From contig NW_014577258.1 in the NCBI RefSeq assembly GCF_000485595.1, positions 248,410-312,409 of the forward strand: a stretch of DNA of 64,000 nucleotides. The letters are read 5' to 3'. How positions within the stretch are numbered: the stretch's first letter is position 1; every line of letters begins with the position of its first letter. The position numbers and the translations under genes were made by a program. This DNA is from Priapulus caudatus (taxonomy: Eukaryota; Priapulida; Priapulimorpha; Priapulimorphida; Priapulidae). Under the pieces are notes generated by a model, which was not told the DNA's origin, did no database searches, and worked only from the letters and a program-made list of their open reading frames with translations. Below are positions 13,092-27,100 of this stretch, one piece after another.

Positions 13092-13398
13092 CCACCCAAC
13101 ATCAGACAGTTGAGACCAGACCACTAACACGGAGAAGCCCCACGGAGAAGCCCTACGGAGAAGCCCCACGGAGAAGCCCCGGAGAGGCACCGACGGAGCC
13201 ACGGAGTTACTCCCACGGACAACTAAAGACGACGGATTAAATAAGGAATAGTTAGGCCTATTTAAGTTTTTGGAAGCAAGGATTAACACACTATTTTTCA
13301 CACAAAAAAGGGCATAAAATAAATAACAACGTACAATATAACCTTTAAGTTCTTTGCTATAAAACATAGCTCTTAACTTTTCATGAGTAGGGGAGTAA

Positions 13399-14159
13399 TG
13401 TAGTAAAGCGAAATTCGTTATAAAGAAATAATTAAGAATGTAAACCACGCGCGTCCTAGTGACGACAGCAAGGAAAGCAAACGGCCTACTTAAGAATGCA
13501 GATTAGCAAAATGCAAGATAGGCTGGCACACAGATTGACATCGTAAGAAAGCCATTACTCGGCAGTACGGGTACGCTCAGGCACGTAGGCTGCCCGGTAA
13601 GACAAAACATCAATCTCCCTATCTGTGGAAAATAGCGAGAGTGCTCGGTGGCCGGTACGGTCACCGGGCGTGGCTACAGCCATACGCACGTCACATAGGA
13701 GGCTAATTGATATAGAAAAAGAGAATAAATACAGAGGGTTTTGGGATAGAGAGGGGAGAACCACCCGGTCTCTCGATCTGTGAGTATGGTTGGACAGCGC
13801 TTGGTCAGTGCATGTCTGGCATGTTTTCTTGTATATGTTTCGTAGTTTAGATCTTACCGTATTCGTGTACAGTATGCGTCTTAAACGTATAAGACTGGTA
13901 CTTGTATTTGCGTGTGTAAACTCTTTTGAGATATTGCATTACGTATGTAACTAATAACTGGTCTCTGTAAGATTGTGTAAGATTTAAATAGACATTTGGT
14001 TGTACGTTATACTTTCGTGTCTGTCTATTATTTGTGCTAAACCTCAGGGTACCTCACAAGGGTGCCCGCGCGCCATAGCAGAACCTGGGCAGACACTATA
14101 CGGGCACGAGCCTCACACACGAGAGTACACGTATATATGAGCGAAACTACTTCATTACA
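13399..14159 (+). repeat. 3' LTR
   Basis: A 761-bp direct repeat of the 5' LTR, beginning TGTAGTAAAG directly after the polypurine tract and ending TTCATTACA before the ATTG target duplication. Divergence from the 5' LTR is low by eye, apart from the insertion there. Confidence 0.9.
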
Positions 14160-14163
14160 ATTG

Positions 14164-17100
14164 TCTTTGGAATGAGCAATCATGTACCTGAGGTATACTG
14201 GACGCGGGGAACTGATTGCAGAAACACGTCAGTAAATCCACGTAGATTAAACTGTATAATGCGATAGATGTACATTACGCGTAGGAGCCTATCAATGATG
14301 ACTCGTCCGACGTTTTGGCAGCTGGCTGCATATTTCTTAAAGGACAAGTGTCGTACTCGGCAGCAAAAACTTCAAAAAACAATTGTTTATATACGTTACT
14401 TTAGTTGGTAGCTCGAAGAATGAGTGGCCCATGTCTAAGAAGTATTAATAAAACAGAAACCACAGAAAAGTGAGCACGTGAAAGTATCTCACTGAAAATG
14501 CTTGGCTTATAATAGAAATTTTATTTACGGTGATTGAACACGCCATTTTGAATAGAAAACCCTCACTCATTCATTTGAAAGATTGCGTAAGAGCTTATTT
14601 TCGTATCGTATAACGAGTGACCATGATATACAAAATAAGTATTAGTACGCGAAGTATTAAATTAAAAATCAAGTATTAAAACGAATTTACGTATTCCCGT
14701 TGTCGTAATGCGGGGGTATTATTGTATAATAGTTGTACAGTAGTAGGTGTATAACGGGAACTTGTATAGTGTATATAGCTTCTTACATGCGTTCGAGGTT
14801 TATACTGTACTATACTGTAAGGAACACTACTAAACTACGTTCTCTGTTTCAAAGACTGTAATTCAAATAACTCATAGTATTTGTATTTCACTTCCATTAC
14901 ATAGCTGGGGCTCTTTAATTAGTTTGTTCTGCAGTGGATCGAGCAAGCTTGACTTGGCGTTTAATCTGAGCTGGATCTGAAAGTGCATTAAAATGCAGCC
15001 TCAATTTGTGTGTATTACGATTACATCACATATTTGAAATTGCAACATAATACTCTGTCTAGAATAACTTCTTCAAATGGAATGGGGATTTTGTCATGAA
15101 TGACACATTGACATGTTTGTTCGCGTCTTTGTGCGTGTAGACTGGGGCATGCTGCATTAGAAATTGAACGCGTCATCTAGAACATATAGAATTGTGCTCA
15201 CTAGAGAAAATGAGACTAGCATGGAGTGGAGCCCTCAGAACATAGGATTTAGGGGGCTCTGGGGATCGGGTAATACTTTTGCCTCGGTTGCTGCATGTTT
15301 CTTGCGCAAGGCATTATTTTTTATCCTATTTTGATTGCTTAGAGCGGCGGGTAAGGCTAACAACCTTATCACGTAGCTTTGCCGTGTCAAACTTGTTACA
15401 GAAATCACCGCAACACGGTTGCCGAGACTCTGTGTGCCACGAGAAGCCAGCATTAAACATGAAAATGGAAGCAAAGAAACCATTTATGCCAATTAATGCA
15501 GAAAGTGATTAAACAATGCACGTATTGCCGAATACGTTCACGTACATTAATGTTTAATTACGAACATTATCGTTATCGTTACAGCGCGACATCCTTTGCC
15601 TAAATTAGCGCTTGCCTTATCTAATACTATTCGCATTAACGTGCGCCCAGTAAATCCTGACAAGCGAATTTATGCGATGCGTGAGATGTTTTTAGTAGGG
15701 TTACGCATAGCTCTAGTACTATAGCTAGGTTACGCACATGAAGAATCATGCTGGATGTGATTTACTAGACTGCAATATACGATTTTAGGTTTATACGACG
15801 AAATTTAATAGTAGTTTCGTTCTTTACGATGTCAGGCGCATTTCAGCAGGGGTTGTTTAACTATCGCGCGGCCTTTGATTATGAAATTCAGTATGAGTGC
15901 GATCGTTAGAAACACAAAACGCCTAGCTGTAAAATAATACTGTTTATATACGCGGCCCTTGTTTTAATTAGAGAACGTGTGATAAGTCAGAGTGAACGTA
16001 TTAAATTGTATCATAGATCCATCGTCGGTATTTGGCGTTCGTTTTTCAGGATTGTCGGAGAGGAAGAGAGTGTATCCTCGGACGTAAGGAAGAAAGTTTA
16101 GTTATAGACGAATACTAACGGCTGGTATCAAAACTAAATAACAACGAAACTTTGTAGATAGAACTGAATTTGTCCACATTCGCAATTCAGGTGCCAAAGG
16201 CATGAAAATTCTGAAGCAATGCGTGTTATAACCGTATGACGAGTGTGGGTGGATTTCCTTTGGTATGTCGTCTAATATAGCCTGTTGTCCTGCCTTCATA
16301 CGGAGACAGAGCCGGCGTAAATGCTTTTCTTGAGACGGACCACGTGTCAAACAACACATTAAAAAATATAGTTTTCTAATTTGATTAATGAACTTGAATG
16401 ACCTTTATGCTATCGGTGTTGATTATTAGTTCTTGCACGCACAGAAAGAAATCTGCGGCTACCGTTACGCGTTTCGTATTTAACAAGTTTTAAATATCGA
16501 TTCTGATTCCTAATAAGGATCGTATCGTCGAGGGCAAAGTGAACGTAATCAACATCAGTTGCGTTAGCTCGAAGCTCTAATCGACTCTACGGCGAAAATT
16601 CAGCTCAGCTCGTTTCAACGTACTCGTGCGCCACCTCTCTGCATGCTAGGTTATGTAGCCCTCATAACCAGATAAGCAGATACGGCCATGTTATATGGTA
16701 AACGCGCGCACACACACAGTTAGCTCTGTTTGGCTACACATATTATAGCCAGCATTGAATCTTTCAAGCGCGCCGGATACGGCAGCACTATACGGCCGGA
16801 GGACATTTCTGCGCTGTGTAATAATGGAACTGTATAATCGATAGGTGACAAAAGAATTTCTTTTATGCGGCATCTTTTTAGCGCCGAAGGGCAACCAGAA
16901 GCTTTGTGTTGCTCATTGGGTGTTGATCTGCATGCCGCTGTTATACGGTTAACCGATCTAAATCGCAGACAGTTTAGCCATGGCTGTCTGGGAGGCTTCA
17001 CTTTCCGCAACCGCGCTTTTGCGGATTTACGGTCACAGACACATGATGTTGACTGTCAGGATCAAGGTCACCACCCAGCGCCCGAGATCCGACGCTCGTC

Positions 17101-17500
17101 GGCCGATATGTATTATTGCTCGAATATTTACATCTTGCTAGTCGAACTCGATCCTAACCAGTGCAAAAAAACTCTCTTCGTTCACTAGTAGTGTGTCATC
17201 ATCGGTCATCCAGCCGTGTAGTAGATTCCACGTTGGCGGAACAGGTCGCGGCCTTTTCGCACGGATCAGTTTCCCTAAATCGATAATGGCAAAAGGCGAG
17301 CGCTACTCGTGCCACACGAGGGCTCTACGCGGGTGGGGAAGAGGAATTACGTTGGAGGAGGTGTAGAAATACATGCAACAGCGGCAGGGGAGATCTGCCA
17401 GTAATGTTATCAGCAGATATACGCGCGAACCACGTACGTAGATTCTTTCCCGTGTGAATCACGTGGAGTGGAGCAGGCTAGGGTCCCTATATCAGGCGTA
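14164..17500. other. No gene recognised
   Basis: AT-rich DNA with short unsupported open frames. A few GC-richer frames at 16690-17190 are open on both strands and have no homology I can name. If the kinase-like gene downstream is complete, its 5' exons (the kinase N-lobe) should lie in this direction, but I could not find them. Confidence 0.4.
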
Positions 17501-17525
17501 TGCATAGCGCGTGAGAACACATGAA

Positions 17526-18450
17526 TCACATGTGCACGTACACGCACGTACACGCACGTACACGCGGGTACACGCACGTACACACAGATGCACGCACGTA
17601 CACGCGGGTACACGCACGTACACGCACGTACACGCGGGTACACGCACGTGCACGCGGGTACACGGAGATACACGCCCGTACACGCGGGTACACGCACGTA
17701 CACGCAGGTACACGCACGTACACGCACGTACACGCGGGTACACGCACGTACACGCGTGACACGGTACACGCACGTACACGCACGTACACGCGGGTACACG
17801 CACGTACACGCGTGTACACGCACGTACACTTGGGTACACGCACGTACACGCAGGTACACGCACGTACACGCAGATACACGCACGTACACGCGGGTACACG
17901 GAGATACACGCACGTACACACGGTACACGCACGTACACGCAGATACACGCACGTACAATCGGGTACACGCACGTGCACTCGGGTGCACGCACGTACACGC
18001 ACGTGCACGCGGGTACACGCACGTACACGCAGGTACATGCACGTACACGCGGGTACACGCACGTACACGCAGATACACGCACGTACACGCGGGTACACGT
18101 ACGTACACACGTACACGCGGGTACACGCACGTGAACGCACGTGCACGCGGGTACACGCACGTACACGCGGGTACACGAAGATACACGCACGTACACGCGG
18201 GTACACGCACGTACACGCACGTACACGCGGGTACACGCACGTACACGCGGGTACACGCACGTACACGCGGGTACACGCACGTACACGCAGGTACACGCGG
18301 GTACACGCAGATACACGCACGTACACGCGGGTACACGGAGATACACGCACGTACACGCGGGTACACGCACGTACACGCAGATACACGCGGGTACACGCGG
18401 GTACACGCACGTGCACGCGGGTACACGCACGTACACGCACGTACACGCAC
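17526..18450. repeat. 10-bp minisatellite, about 0.92 kb
   Basis: Tandem 10-bp units, mainly GTACACGCAC and GTACACGCGG, with scattered variants (AGATACACGC, GTGCACGC and one GTGACACG slip). Because the unit has no stop in any frame and 10 is not a multiple of 3, all frames are open for hundreds of codons on both strands, giving Cys/Val/Arg/Tyr- or His/Thr/Arg-repeats. I do not consider these proteins. The purine-pyrimidine alternation may favour Z-DNA. Confidence 0.95.
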
Positions 18451-18558
18451 TTAGCTGGGAAACGCCGGCGATTTGCGTCCGGTTAGCGAACGTACCGCGC
18501 GTACCGCCCTTCCGTCATGCCTCTGTGCGCATGTGCAGTAGGTATACGTTGATTGGCG

Positions 18559-18632
18559 ATAGACGACCCTCGGCAAGTGCTCGATTGACGAGCCTCGGCA
18601 ATTGCTCGATAGGACGAGCCTCGGCATTGCTC
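18559..18632. repeat. Tandem repeat of about 25 bp, three units
   Basis: Units of the form GACGAGCCTCGGCAATTGCT repeat three times with small changes. Confidence 0.7.
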
Positions 18633-18748
18633 CATTCCATGATTCAATACGCCTATACGTGCCTTTGATTTGTCAATTCGTCAATTGTCAAATCGTCAAT
18701 TCGCGCGCATTCAATTTTGCAATTCGTTATTTAATTGGCTCAATTGAC

Positions 18749-18915
18749 GTTTGAATGATTAAACGACTGTTCAATTGAACAATCATCGATCAATTGAACG
18801 TTTGAATGATTAAATTGACTGTTCATTTAAACAATCAATCGATCAATTGAAAGTTTGAATGATTAAATTGACTGTTCAATTGAACAATCAATCGATCAAT
18901 TGAACGTTTGAATTT
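18749..18915. repeat. 53-bp tandem repeat with internal palindromes
   Basis: Units start at 18749, 18800, 18853 and (partial) 18906, with spacings of 51, 53 and 53 bp. Each begins GTTTGAATGATTAAA and contains the palindromes TTCAATTGAA and ATCGAT, so a single strand can fold inside each unit. Related CAATT/GTCAATT motifs extend back to about 18670. Confidence 0.85.
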
Positions 18916-18919
18916 TGAC

Positions 18920-21115
<2,196 letters not shown>

Positions 21116-24100
21116 GAGAGCCGCCGCCGCTGCTGCCGTCCGCGATGAAGGCGTTCAAGCAGATACTTGTGAGTGTTGACGACAGTCGGCCCGCTCGCGT
21201 GACGACGCGTACGATGGAGGATGCCGACCACCCCATGTGGCAGCGGAGCACGGCTGATCCCGAGCAACATAGGGTACGTATACGTGCGCGCTAGCCCTCC
21301 GCGTGTCGTCATAGCTGCACTGTCGAGCGATACGTGGTAAAGCAGTCGTTCTTAACCTTTTTGGCCCCACGACCCCATCAGACATTTTTTGTCAGTACCG
21401 TGAACCCGTAATAACCCAGTAGTAATCTGGCTTCTAATCAATTGTATTAATCGCATGGTTATATAGCTGTTATAGGTCATATACTACCCAAATAGCCCCA
21501 TAATCGTAAAAGTCACATTCTAATTAAACGTAAAATACGTTAAATATCGGTCTGTCTCTATCTGGTTCTTATGCAACAGATTTCCTGCTACATAGTTTTG
21601 TGAGTAAGATATGCTTAGAACTTATTCCGATTCCAGGGACGCTCGCTAATCCTGGGCTGTTTCATCGTAATTTAGCGGCTATGTTTAATTTCATCAAGTC
21701 TTGATTTCATGGTATCATTCCAGTTTTTTATTTCAGCTATTAAAAAAATTATAGGAGTATAGTTGGCGGCAATGTCCCCTACGTTCAAGTAGTACCTGAG
21801 CCTTAGCCATTATTCAACCTATGAACTTAATTAACACCTAATTTAGCCACTCATTTTATGCGATAATGCTTTGCGATTGCTAGATACTGTTACAACAGGG
21901 CTTCTTTGTTGGCACTTCCGTTGCGTCAAGCCTCATGAACGCGCTGGAGTCATTGAAAGTCTACGGGCGGAAATCATGGCTTCCGTCTTTCCGAAAAATG
22001 GGCTGAAACCCTCAAAAGACCGAGTGACGTTTTAACAAACAGAGTGGATAACAGATCTAAAACCGAACACGATGAAAAGCTCGCAAAAACTAGCCGCGCG
22101 TTTGTGCAAGCTGCCGTAATACAACGAAAATATTGACATTAGCCTCACGGAGTTTTTCAGCGTGTTTTCTAGCATGCGCACATACTCACAGGCCCGCTCG
22201 CACGTACATACAAACAGTCTGTCATGATCAGTCACTCCCTCCTCCTATTATTTCCCACTAGTTTGCGTATTTGGTATTTAGCCTCCTCATTTCTCCCCCT
22301 TTCCCCTTTCCTCTTTTCTATGTCCCTCTTTATACAACCTAGCTCTCCCCCTCTTCTATGTTCTCATATTCTTCGTTTCTCCCTAAACTCTCTGTTTAGT
22401 ATATGTCAATAATCCCTGTCTCTCGCACATACTCTCTGGTTAATGTCGTTAACTCTGCTTTCACAAATCAAGCTCTAGTTATTAAGTTCTATTGCGTGTT
22501 CGTGTAGAACCAGCTTACATTGGTGAAGGCTCAGGTGGCGCCATCTATAGTCCAATTGATCAGCCTATATGGGACGAGATCACTATTATAATTATTCTCA
22601 ACAGAATTCTATAATTAGGATTTAAAATCAAAGAAGAAGAAGATAGCTATTAGGACAATTACTGGATGCAAGGCATTATTAAAGCTAAATAGGCATGCGC
22701 CTCATCTGTGTTTTGCAATTTTTTGACAGACGTTTTAACAACCGAGTAGAGACCAACATTTTTTTTAAATGATTCAAAATTCCCAGTAAGTATATCCGCT
22801 TATCATGAAATTCATGCCATCCTCAGCCACATGTGCCAGCCTAACTATTGCTGCCACGAATGCTGGCAACAGCTTAAATATACCGGCTGCTGTTCCTCCG
22901 TTTAGCCGGCAGGGGAACGCGACGTGACAAATACCGTAATACTACAGCCGGCGAGACTAGTGGTCACGAGTCACATGGCGGCTTTCCCCCAGCTCCGTGG
23001 CCGCGGCCTTATCATGAACCAACCCGCCCTCGAATTAGTTATTATATTTTTAGCTTGTTTAACTTCTGACAGCTACATTTTAATGAGTAAGTTTTTCTCT
23101 TCGCCGCAAATTTGTCTTGCAGTTTGATAGCGCTCGGCAAACACCATTGCCAGCTGTCTAGAGGTTTCCGTCACTATGTACATACACTAGAACTCGGAGT
23201 TATCTTCTGCTCCAAAACCGCAAACAGCAGCAGTCGCAGCAGCAGCAGTAGTAGTAATGTTGTATAGTAGTAGCCCTAGTATTAGCCGTAGCAATACCGG
23301 TAGCAGTAGTAGTAGTAGCTGTAGTAGCAATAGTAGGAGCACTGGTGGCAGAGCTGCATAGCAGATGTAGTAGTAACAAATATTGCGCATGTTTTTATAC
23401 TGCGGTATAAAATAAATATTTTCTACCTGAATAATGTTGTTTTAATAAACATGACACCCGTTTATGTTTCTTTTATCACTGTGACTGGTAAACACGATTT
23501 AATTTGGTGACAGTTCGCCTCCATTGTTTGCAAAGACAATGAATGGTTATAATAATGGCATGTCAACGTCAGATTCTATTTGTATCCCTGATTCTATAGA
23601 TTCTATAGATTCTAACAGATTCTATTTGTATTGCTGAGTCCCTTGATATTTTATAGTCATTTCTCAATTCGACATTATGAATATTTGCTTTTTTATATTG
23701 ATGTATGTTTCTCGGCTTTATTTTATTAATGCAGATATTTTTCTCAAGTTTAGAAGGTAAAACATTTCCCTGTTTATAACGTTGATTTTAAATTTGCCAA
23801 GATGAAACCAATATTAAGTGGTTATAATTATCAACTTTATCTGTGACATTCTCACATTTCTTTTATAACCTACAAAAAGCGCAATTACCAGCTATTCTAT
23901 GCCATTATTTTATTAACCGCAATCATTTATATTAGGTGCTTTCTGTAGCATACGCAAGGATACTTTTTATACACCATGCTAAACTTAGACAGCACGCATA
24001 TCTATATATAGATATATATCAATAGTACATAATAGGAGATTATCTCCTATTATGTACTCTTGATATATATGCCGTTGCCTATGACTTCAGGTTTTATCAC

Positions 24101-27100
24101 GATGGGCATTTATTTGCCATTGGCGGCCACTAAGCTAAAAAAATATTTCTATCCAATAAACCAGCCAGATTCACTTTTCAATGCCATCGATAACGTTACC
24201 TTGCAAGGCACAACATATATTTTGTTGAATTAAATAATATTCTGTTTTAGTGAAAGCGATTATTTATGTTTTTTTTACACTGAAAAGTATGTTTGTTGAA
24301 ATGTTTCGTGTATGCATTATTGGGTCGCCACACGAATGCTCACGGGAAGAGCCATCACCCCAGCAAATAGAACAAAAAGTCCAGTTTCCGATAATAACAA
24401 GAAATCTCGTACAGTCTGTTTCGTCAAAGAGATAAAACCGTATCCTTTGAACACATCCGCCAAAGATCTCATTATTTCACCTGTCTCAGCGTGGCTTGGC
24501 AGATTTAGGAGTTTAATACCTTTAGGAGCGCTGCCGCGTAGTCTCCGTAATCGGTGTCCACGTAATCACTGAAAACACGCACGCTTTCTGCTGCCAGATG
24601 GCGCGCGCAACCGGCATATTGCTTTTACCATTATTGAATTGTCTGTGCAAAGCATAGGGATGCGAAGATGTTCGGGCATAAATAAACACACGAACTGAAA
24701 GGTTATATGACAATTAGTGTCATAGACGCTTTAAGAACTTGTATTTTTTAATGCATTGATTGGTTCATAGGAAACATTTTAGCAATAGGCAAATACAATA
24801 TCCAGTCAAATGTATCCTGAGCACTCGTGTGGTAAGCCTCTAGTGAGAGGTATTCGGTCAACATGCGTACGGGAATATAATTGAAGGCCCCTGTAGGCAT
24901 ACACCACTCCCATACTCACTCATGCTCGCACATATGCATATAGTAGCAATTTCTATTGGTAATTTTAATTTTAATTATTAATTAAGCTCCTATTTACACT
25001 GTCGTCGTTATTAACGTCGATTTATACAACTGTATGTCGTTACAGGGGAAAGCACGACTATGTTCCGCTGATGATCCGCCCTTGTACCCCTTTGAAAGCA
25101 ACGTCAAAACTGCGTCAGCTTGCGAGGAACCAGACCTGATATCGATCCGGAACGGCAGATATGGATACGGAGGTGTTGCACACTCCAGGTTTCCGCCGTC
25201 CGACAGTTGTCCGGCGCTGTCTTACACTCACCCAGCGCAGCCGGTGACGCAAATCAGTCACAGCAGTTCGTCGAACCGGATTAACGACAGTGCGCGGCAA
25301 GCGTCGCCACCCACCGCTAAGGAAGTTAGGCGTGATGGCCACGAACACATTACGTCATCTGCTGCGACAAAAAACAGGTGGCCGAGGCAATGGAAGCACG
25401 TGGCTTTTGCGAGCATAACGGATGAATCGACGGAGAACACCAGTTGCTCGTCATTAGAGAAAATGCATGGGTAGATATTTTAGAGAACATTTCTCATTTA
25501 TCGTTAAACATTTAGACCATTTTCAGCCATATTTAGAATTACATAGGGCAACGAGGGGGAAATAGATCGAGAGAGGTGTGGAGATAGAGAGGGATTCAAG
25601 AAAGGGAGACAAGTAGAAAAGTTGATATGATTAGACTCAGTCAGACAGAGTGACGGATGACTGGCGCACATACGGGTAGACAAAGGGTAAGACTTGCAGA
25701 CTAGCCAAGCGACAGACAGATACAAGCGCAAAGAGACCTAGTGAGGCGGCCACAAACGCGAAATGTACTCGGAGAAAGGGCAGACAGACGGGGCGACATG
25801 TGCGCGCTGGCAATGAGATTTTTTTGTTACCTAATCGATACAAACAGTTCGGTATTATCAGGTTATCAAGAGTACATAATAGGAGATTTCCTAAGAGGAG
25901 TCTCCTAGTATGTACTCTTGGTATTATGTCAGTAGTAGTAGTACGTGCGCGAGAAAACGTTTCCAAAAACACGGCGGGCAGACATGCTTTGGCGCAATTT
26001 TACCATTCATCCACTCAACTCGGAAGTTTGTTTAGTCGTGTCACTGTAAAAAAACGATCGCGGAAGATGTTGACGGCTGCCTTGATCTGCCGCTGCCGGA
26101 TGGGGAAGCGGGAACAGCTACATACAGCGATGAAAGTTGCAGCGTTGATTGTGTGCGCAGGCGCGCTCGTGTGAGTGCGTGCGTGCGTGCGTGCGGCCGT
26201 GCGCCCACCCACCCGTGCGATCGTATGGGCATGTGTGTATTGGGGGTACGTGTGCGCGTGCGTGCGTGCGAATGCCTTTAATGGGTCTACGTGTTTCTAG
26301 TGTATAGGCGCGCGCGTGTATATGTTAGTGAATGCGTTTATTTGGTCTATACGCGCTTGCGTGCGTGTGCGTAAATGCGTGTATGGCTTGTGTGCGTGTT
26401 TGTGTGTGTGCGTGCGTCCGTGCGTGCGTGCGTGTGCGTGTGTATGTGTGTATGCGTGCGTGCGTGTGTGTGTGAGTGTGTTCGCGTGCGTGTGTGTGCG
26501 CGTACGTGTCTTTGTATGTGTGTATTTGTGTGCGTGCATGTGTGCGAGTGTGTGTGTGTGTGCGCGCGCGCGTGTGTGTGTGCGTGTGTGCGTGCGCGCG
26601 TGTGTGTGTGTGTGTGCGCGCGCGTATGTGTGTGTGTGTGCGTGCGTGTGTGGGACTGTGCGCGCACACATGTGTGCGAGTCGAGGCACGCGCGCGCGTG
26701 TGTGTTTCCTTTTCATAATAATGCTGAATAATGTGTGATCCTCGGCATACAGTGGTATAGAATACGCGTACGCTCGCAAATGCCTCTGCCGTTCTCTCGC
26801 ATGAAATGTTGCCAGTGTAATCACGTGGATTAAATATCTGCGCTAAATTAAGCTATGCTGCTGTTCACTAATGCGTGAACACGTGCGTGAGTACGAGCGC
26901 ACGAGGGAAGCTACGAGGGTAGCACGAGGTAACCCCACAACCTCATAAAGCATATCCTTTCAGTGGGGGAGCCAGGATTTCAATGAGGGTGGTGAGAAAC
27001 AGGCGGGGGGCATGGGGGTCCTCCCCCCGAAAATTTTGAAAATGATTGATTGATGTACAGGGTGGGGGCATTCATTATTGAATATGTAGGGGGTGTGTGT

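Larger units (their letters stand above)
9105..14159 (+). mobile_element. LTR retrotransposon, complete ends, apparently non-autonomous
   Basis: The 5' LTR (9105-10195) and 3' LTR (13399-14159) are direct repeats that start TGTAGT and end ATTACA. The element is flanked by the 4-bp duplication ATTG (9101-9104 and 14160-14163), which marks an intact insertion. Two bases after the 5' LTR lies TGGTGCCGTG (10198-10207), matching the 3' end of animal tRNA-His with its CCA. A polypurine tract AGGGGAG (13389-13395) sits just before the 3' LTR. The 3.2-kb internal region shows no reverse transcriptase, integrase or protease motif. Only Thr/Pro-rich frames at 12533-13091 stand out, together with a short tandem repeat (ACGGAGAAGCCCC units, about 13136-13180). 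It looks like a non-autonomous derivative mobilised in trans. Superfamily not assignable. Confidence 0.88.
21441..25045. other. Intron of the kinase-like gene
   Basis: AT-rich intronic DNA of the gene at 21116-31512. It holds a pyrimidine-rich stretch at about 22240-22400, a cryptic GTA/GCA triplet repeat at 23225-23375, ATTCTATAG repeats near 23590-23625 and the hairpin at 24012-24070. No further exon is supported. Confidence 0.45.

Noticed and set aside
17410-18486. Long open frames of up to 346 codons on both strands
   Set aside because: They are produced by a stop-free 10-bp tandem repeat open in all frames.
26297-26824. Frames of 80-175 codons on both strands
   Set aside because: They come from (TG)n/(GTGC)n repeats.
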